From contig CANJRD010000001.1 in NCBI GenBank assembly GCA_947476695.1, positions 657,244 through 721,243 of the forward strand: DNA of 64,000 nt, read 5' to 3'. Source of the stretch: Rhodospirillaceae bacterium (GTDB lineage: Bacteria; Pseudomonadota; Alphaproteobacteria; Rhodospirillales; Rhodospirillaceae). Of the stretch, positions 61,181-64,000 are shown one piece after another; positions within the stretch are counted from its first letter, which is position 1; every line of letters starts with the position of its first letter. The translations under genes and the position numbers were made by a program. The notes below the pieces were generated by a model, which was not told the DNA's origin, ran no database searches, and saw only the letters and a program-made list of their open reading frames with translations.

Positions 61181-63571
61181 TCAAGCGCGCAGCTTGCCGC
61201 CGCATGCCTTTTCCACCGCAGCCACGATCTTGGCGGCCACGGCTTCGATTTGGGCGTCGGTCAGGGTTGCGTCACGCGGTTGCAATGTGACGGAAAGCGC
61301 CAGCGACTTCTGGCCTTCGCCGACACCGGTGCCGGTGTAGACGTCGAACAGGCCGACGTCGCTGATCAGGTCTTTATCGGCGTTGCGTACGGCGCGCGTC
61401 ACTGTCTCGGCGGCGACGCCGGCCTCGACGATGAACGCGAAATCGCGCTCGACCGGTTGCAATGCCGACGGCTTGAACACGGGCCGCGCGGAGCCCGGCT
61501 TCTTCTTCGGCTGCGGCACGCGTTCCAGGAACACTTCCGCCGCGACGACCGGGCCCTTGGCGTCCAAAGCGGCCAGCACGCGCGGGTGCAGTTCGCCGAA
61601 CGCGGCGAGGATCTGGTTGCCCAGCTTCAGCACGCCGGAGCGGCCCGGATGGAACCACGCCGGTGCGCCTTGCGCGACCGTCTGCAAGCCGGCGAGGCCG
61701 GCGCCCGCGGCTTCCAGCGCCGCCAGCGCGTCGGCTTTAGCGTCAAAGACGTCGACCGGGCGGCGGCTGCCGCTCCAATGGCGCGGGGCGGTGTGACCGG
61801 ACCGCACAATGCAGGCGACCGTGACTTGCTGGCCGGGCTTATGTCCCTCGAAGCGCGGGCCGATCTCGAACAGGTTCGAATCCGGCATCCCGCGCGCGGC
61901 ATTGCGACCGGCGGCAGCGGCGAGATTCGGAATGATCGACGGCCGCATCGCGTCGAGGTCGGTGCTGATCGGGTTGGCCAGCATAACCACCGGCAAATCG
62001 CCGGCGAACAGCTCGGCCTGCGCGCGGGGCAGGAACGCCCAGGTGGTCGTCTCGGCGAGGCCACGCGCGGCAAGCGCGCGGCGGGTGTTGATGGTCTGGC
62101 GCTGGGCCGGGCTCAAGATCACGCGCGGCATGGGCGCGCGCGGCAGCGGAATGGCCGGCAACGCGTCGAAGCCGTTCACGCGCAGGATTTCCTCGACTAG
62201 GTCCTGCCAGCCTTCGACGTCCGTGCGCCATGAGGGCGGAGTCACGGACCACGGCGTGGCGTCGGCCTGAACGGTGAAGCCCAGGCGCTCCAGGATCGCC
62301 TTGCTGTCGGCGGTCGGCAGGTCGATGCCGCCCAGCGACTTCACGCGCGCGGGGTCGAAGGCAATGTTGCGCTGCCATTGCGGCACCGCGCCGTCGACGG
62401 ACAGCTCGGAGGCTTCGCCGCCGCAGAGCTTGAGGATCATGCGGGTGGCGATCTCAGCGCCGGACAGGTTCGATTCCGGATCGACGCCACGTTCGAAACG
62501 ATAGCGCGCGTCGGAATTGATCTCGAGCTTGCGGCCGGTGCTGGCGATGTTCATCGGATCGAACAACGCCGCTTCAAGATAGATCGCGGTGCTGGTTTCG
62601 GTGACCGAAGACGGCGCGCCGCCCATGATGCCGGCGATGCCCAGGGCTGCGGCCTGATCGGCGATCACCACCATCGTGTCGTCGAGCGTGTACGATTTGC
62701 CGTTCAGCGCGGCGACGGTTTCGCCCGCCTGGGCCAGGCGCGCGCCGATATCGCCGGACAGCTTGGCGTCGTCGAAGGCATGCAGCGGACGGCCCAGGTC
62801 GATCGTCAGGTATTGCGTCACGTCGACAATCGCCGACACGGTGCGCGCGCCGATCACGGTGAGACGGTCTTTCAGCCAGGCCGGGCTCTCGGCGTTCTTC
62901 ACGCCGCGAATCGTGCGGCCGATGAACTGTGGGCAGAGCTTGGCCTCGACGCTGTTCTTCACTTTGCGTGACGCCGGGAAGGTACCCTTCACCGGCGACG
63001 CATCGAGCGGCTTCAGCTTGCCAAGCCCGGCGGCGGCCAGATCGCGCGCGATGCCGCGCACGCCCAGCGCGTCGACACGGTTCGGCGTCAGGTTGATCTC
63101 GATGACGGGATCGAATTTCAGCACGGTGGCGACATCCGCGCCCACCGGCGTGTCGGCCGGAAGTTCGATGATTCCGTCTTGATCGCCGCTGAGTTTGAGC
63201 TCGTCGTAAGAGCACATCATCCCTTGGCTCTCGACGTTACGCACAAGACCCTTCTTCAGCGCCGCGCCGGTCGCGGGAATGACGGTGCCGGGTTGCGCCA
63301 GCACGACCTTCAGGCCGGCCCGCGCGTTCGGCGCGCCGCAGACGACCTGCAGCTTTTCCGCACCCGTATCGACGGCGCAAACGCGCAAGCGGTCGGCGTT
63401 CGGATGCTGGTTGGCTTCGACGATGTGGCCGACGATGAAGCCTTTGATGGCCGCGCCGGGGTCGGCGATGTGTTCGACCTCAAGGCCGCCGGCCGTCAGC
63501 TTTGCCGAGATTTCATCGAGCGAGGCTTCGGTCTCAAGGTGATCCTTGAGCCAGGACAGGGTGAATTTCAT
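61181..63571 (-). CDS. pheT: Phenylalanyl-tRNA synthetase beta subunit
   Basis: A 796-aa subunit that with PheS charges tRNAPhe. N-terminal EMAPII-like tRNA-binding domain (about residues 40-150, [20 protein letters not shown]). B3/B4 and B5 domains follow ([19 protein letters not shown]). The C-terminal ferredoxin-fold anticodon domain (about 700-796) carries [23 protein letters not shown] and [34 protein letters not shown]. The start overlaps the pheS stop by four bases (ATGA). Confidence 0.98.
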   Translation of the reverse strand: MKFTLSWLKDHLETEASLDEISAKLTAGGLEVEHIADPGAAIKGFIVGHIVEANQHPNADRLRVCAVDTGAEKLQVVCGAPNARAGLKVVLAQPGTVIPATGAALKKGLVRNVESQGMMCSYDELKLSGDQDGIIELPADTPVGADVATVLKFDPVIEINLTPNRVDALGVRGIARDLAAAGLGKLKPLDASPVKGTFPASRKVKNSVEAKLCPQFIGRTIRGVKNAESPAWLKDRLTVIGARTVSAIVDVTQYLTIDLGRPLHAFDDAKLSGDIGARLAQAGETVAALNGKSYTLDDTMVVIADQAAALGIAGIMGGAPSSVTETSTAIYLEAALFDPMNIASTGRKLEINSDARYRFERGVDPESNLSGAEIATRMILKLCGGEASELSVDGAVPQWQRNIAFDPARVKSLGGIDLPTADSKAILERLGFTVQADATPWSVTPPSWRTDVEGWQDLVEEILRVNGFDALPAIPLPRAPMPRVILSPAQRQTINTRRALAARGLAETTTWAFLPRAQAELFAGDLPVVMLANPISTDLDAMRPSIIPNLAAAAGRNAARGMPDSNLFEIGPRFEGHKPGQQVTVACIVRSGHTAPRHWSGSRRPVDVFDAKADALAALEAAGAGLAGLQTVAQGAPAWFHPGRSGVLKLGNQILAAFGELHPRVLAALDAKGPVVAAEVFLERVPQPKKKPGSARPVFKPSALQPVERDFAFIVEAGVAAETVTRAVRNADKDLISDVGLFDVYTGTGVGEGQKSLALSVTLQPRDATLTDAQIEAVAAKIVAAVEKACGGKLRA

Positions 63572-64000
63572 CGGTTCAGCCCCCCGGTCACGGTGGGCAC
63601 GTCAAGGGCCGAGAAGCCGTAATGCTTCAGCCAGCGCAGATCGGATTCGAAGAACGTGCGCAGATCGGGAATGCCGTACTTCAGCATGGCAATACGCTCG
63701 ACGCCGAGACCGGCGGCGAAGCCCTGGTATTCTTCCGGATCGAGGCCGCAGGCTTTCAGCACGTTGGGATGGATCATCCCGCAGCCCAGAATCTCAAGCC
63801 AGTCTCCGTGATTGCCGATCTTCAGCTCGCCGCCTTTGCGGCTGCAGCCGATGTCCATCTCGGCGGACGGCTCGGTGAATGGGAAGAATGACGGGCGGAA
63901 GCGCGTCGTCAGATCGTCGACGCCGAAATAGGTACGCACGAATTCCTCAAGGCACCCGCGCAAGTGCGCCATGGTGATGCCCTTGTCGATCACCAGCAGT
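63568..64000 (-). CDS. pheS: Phenylalanyl-tRNA synthetase alpha subunit (partial, N-terminus beyond right edge)
   Basis: The C-terminal part of PheS runs to the window edge. The visible sequence has class II motifs 2 and 3: [19 protein letters not shown] and [32 protein letters not shown]. It precedes pheT in the usual pheST order with a 4-bp overlap. The N-terminal coiled coil lies outside the window. Confidence 0.97.
   Translation of the reverse strand, partial: LLVIDKGITMAHLRGCLEEFVRTYFGVDDLTTRFRPSFFPFTEPSAEMDIGCSRKGGELKIGNHGDWLEILGCGMIHPNVLKACGLDPEEYQGFAAGLGVERIAMLKYGIPDLRTFFESDLRWLKHYGFSALDVPTVTGGLNR

Overview
This window reads as a high-GC alphaproteobacterial chromosome segment with dense, often 4-bp-overlapping genes. 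The run of Suv3-type helicase, S4 RNA-binding protein, seven-iron ferredoxin FdxA and CarD, together with a System I ccm cluster, ccm-proximal aconitase and TonB receptors, is typical of Alphaproteobacteria. The genus cannot be told from the sequence alone. No CRISPR array, prophage, transposase or rRNA operon was seen.

Layout. 1-3.6 kb: cytochrome c maturation genes ccmABCDEF on the minus strand, with ccmF cut by the left edge, then divergent aconitase. 6.6-10.1 kb: esterase-like lipoprotein, HtpG, HPF. 10.1-16.4 kb: helicase, S4 protein, YdcF-like and DUF938 genes, fdxA, carD, SNase-like protein. 16.4-21.9 kb: unknown protein, EpmC-like HEIAHW protein, orphan solute-binding protein, cystathionine beta-lyase, TPR/glycosyltransferase-like protein. 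22.0-24.9 kb: 2-oxoglutarate:ferredoxin oxidoreductase KorAB. 25-36 kb: assorted accessory genes (cNMP-binding protein, SUMF1-like protein, GNAT, MFS, proline iminopeptidase, methyltransferase, DUF3376 patatin, second orphan solute-binding protein, outer-membrane barrel). 36.2-38.9 kb: the DUF5666/DUF6502 pair and an unusual divergent regulatory region. 38.9-46.8 kb: MnmC FAD domain, a double pseudo-hydrolase, TldD/TldE, a ProX-type editing gene broken by an amber codon, a small membrane protein and a PEP-CTERM protein. 47.2-50 kb: two tandem unknown paralogues. 50-58.4 kb: amidohydrolase, M29-like peptidase, a 2.4 kb insertion flanked by direct copies of the peptidase gene's 3' end, and a TonB receptor. 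58.5-64 kb: tRNA-Ser(GGA), small membrane protein, lepA, pheT and pheS, the last cut by the right edge.

Most interesting regions. (1) Upstream of the DUF6502 gene, two copies of the dyad GTGGGAA-N3-TTCMCAC lie 63 bp apart, six helical turns. They bracket a forward sigma70-like promoter that points into a stretch of about 220 nt. That stretch has two strong hairpins and ends in a perfect 14-bp terminator stem followed by TTTTT. It looks like an undescribed small RNA under DUF6502-type control. (2) At 52.7-55.6 kb a more AT-rich cassette (a GSCFA protein and a glycosyltransferase-like protein) sits between 259-bp direct repeats about 95% identical to each other. (3) A 605-aa two-domain alpha/beta-hydrolase has alanine at both nucleophile positions.
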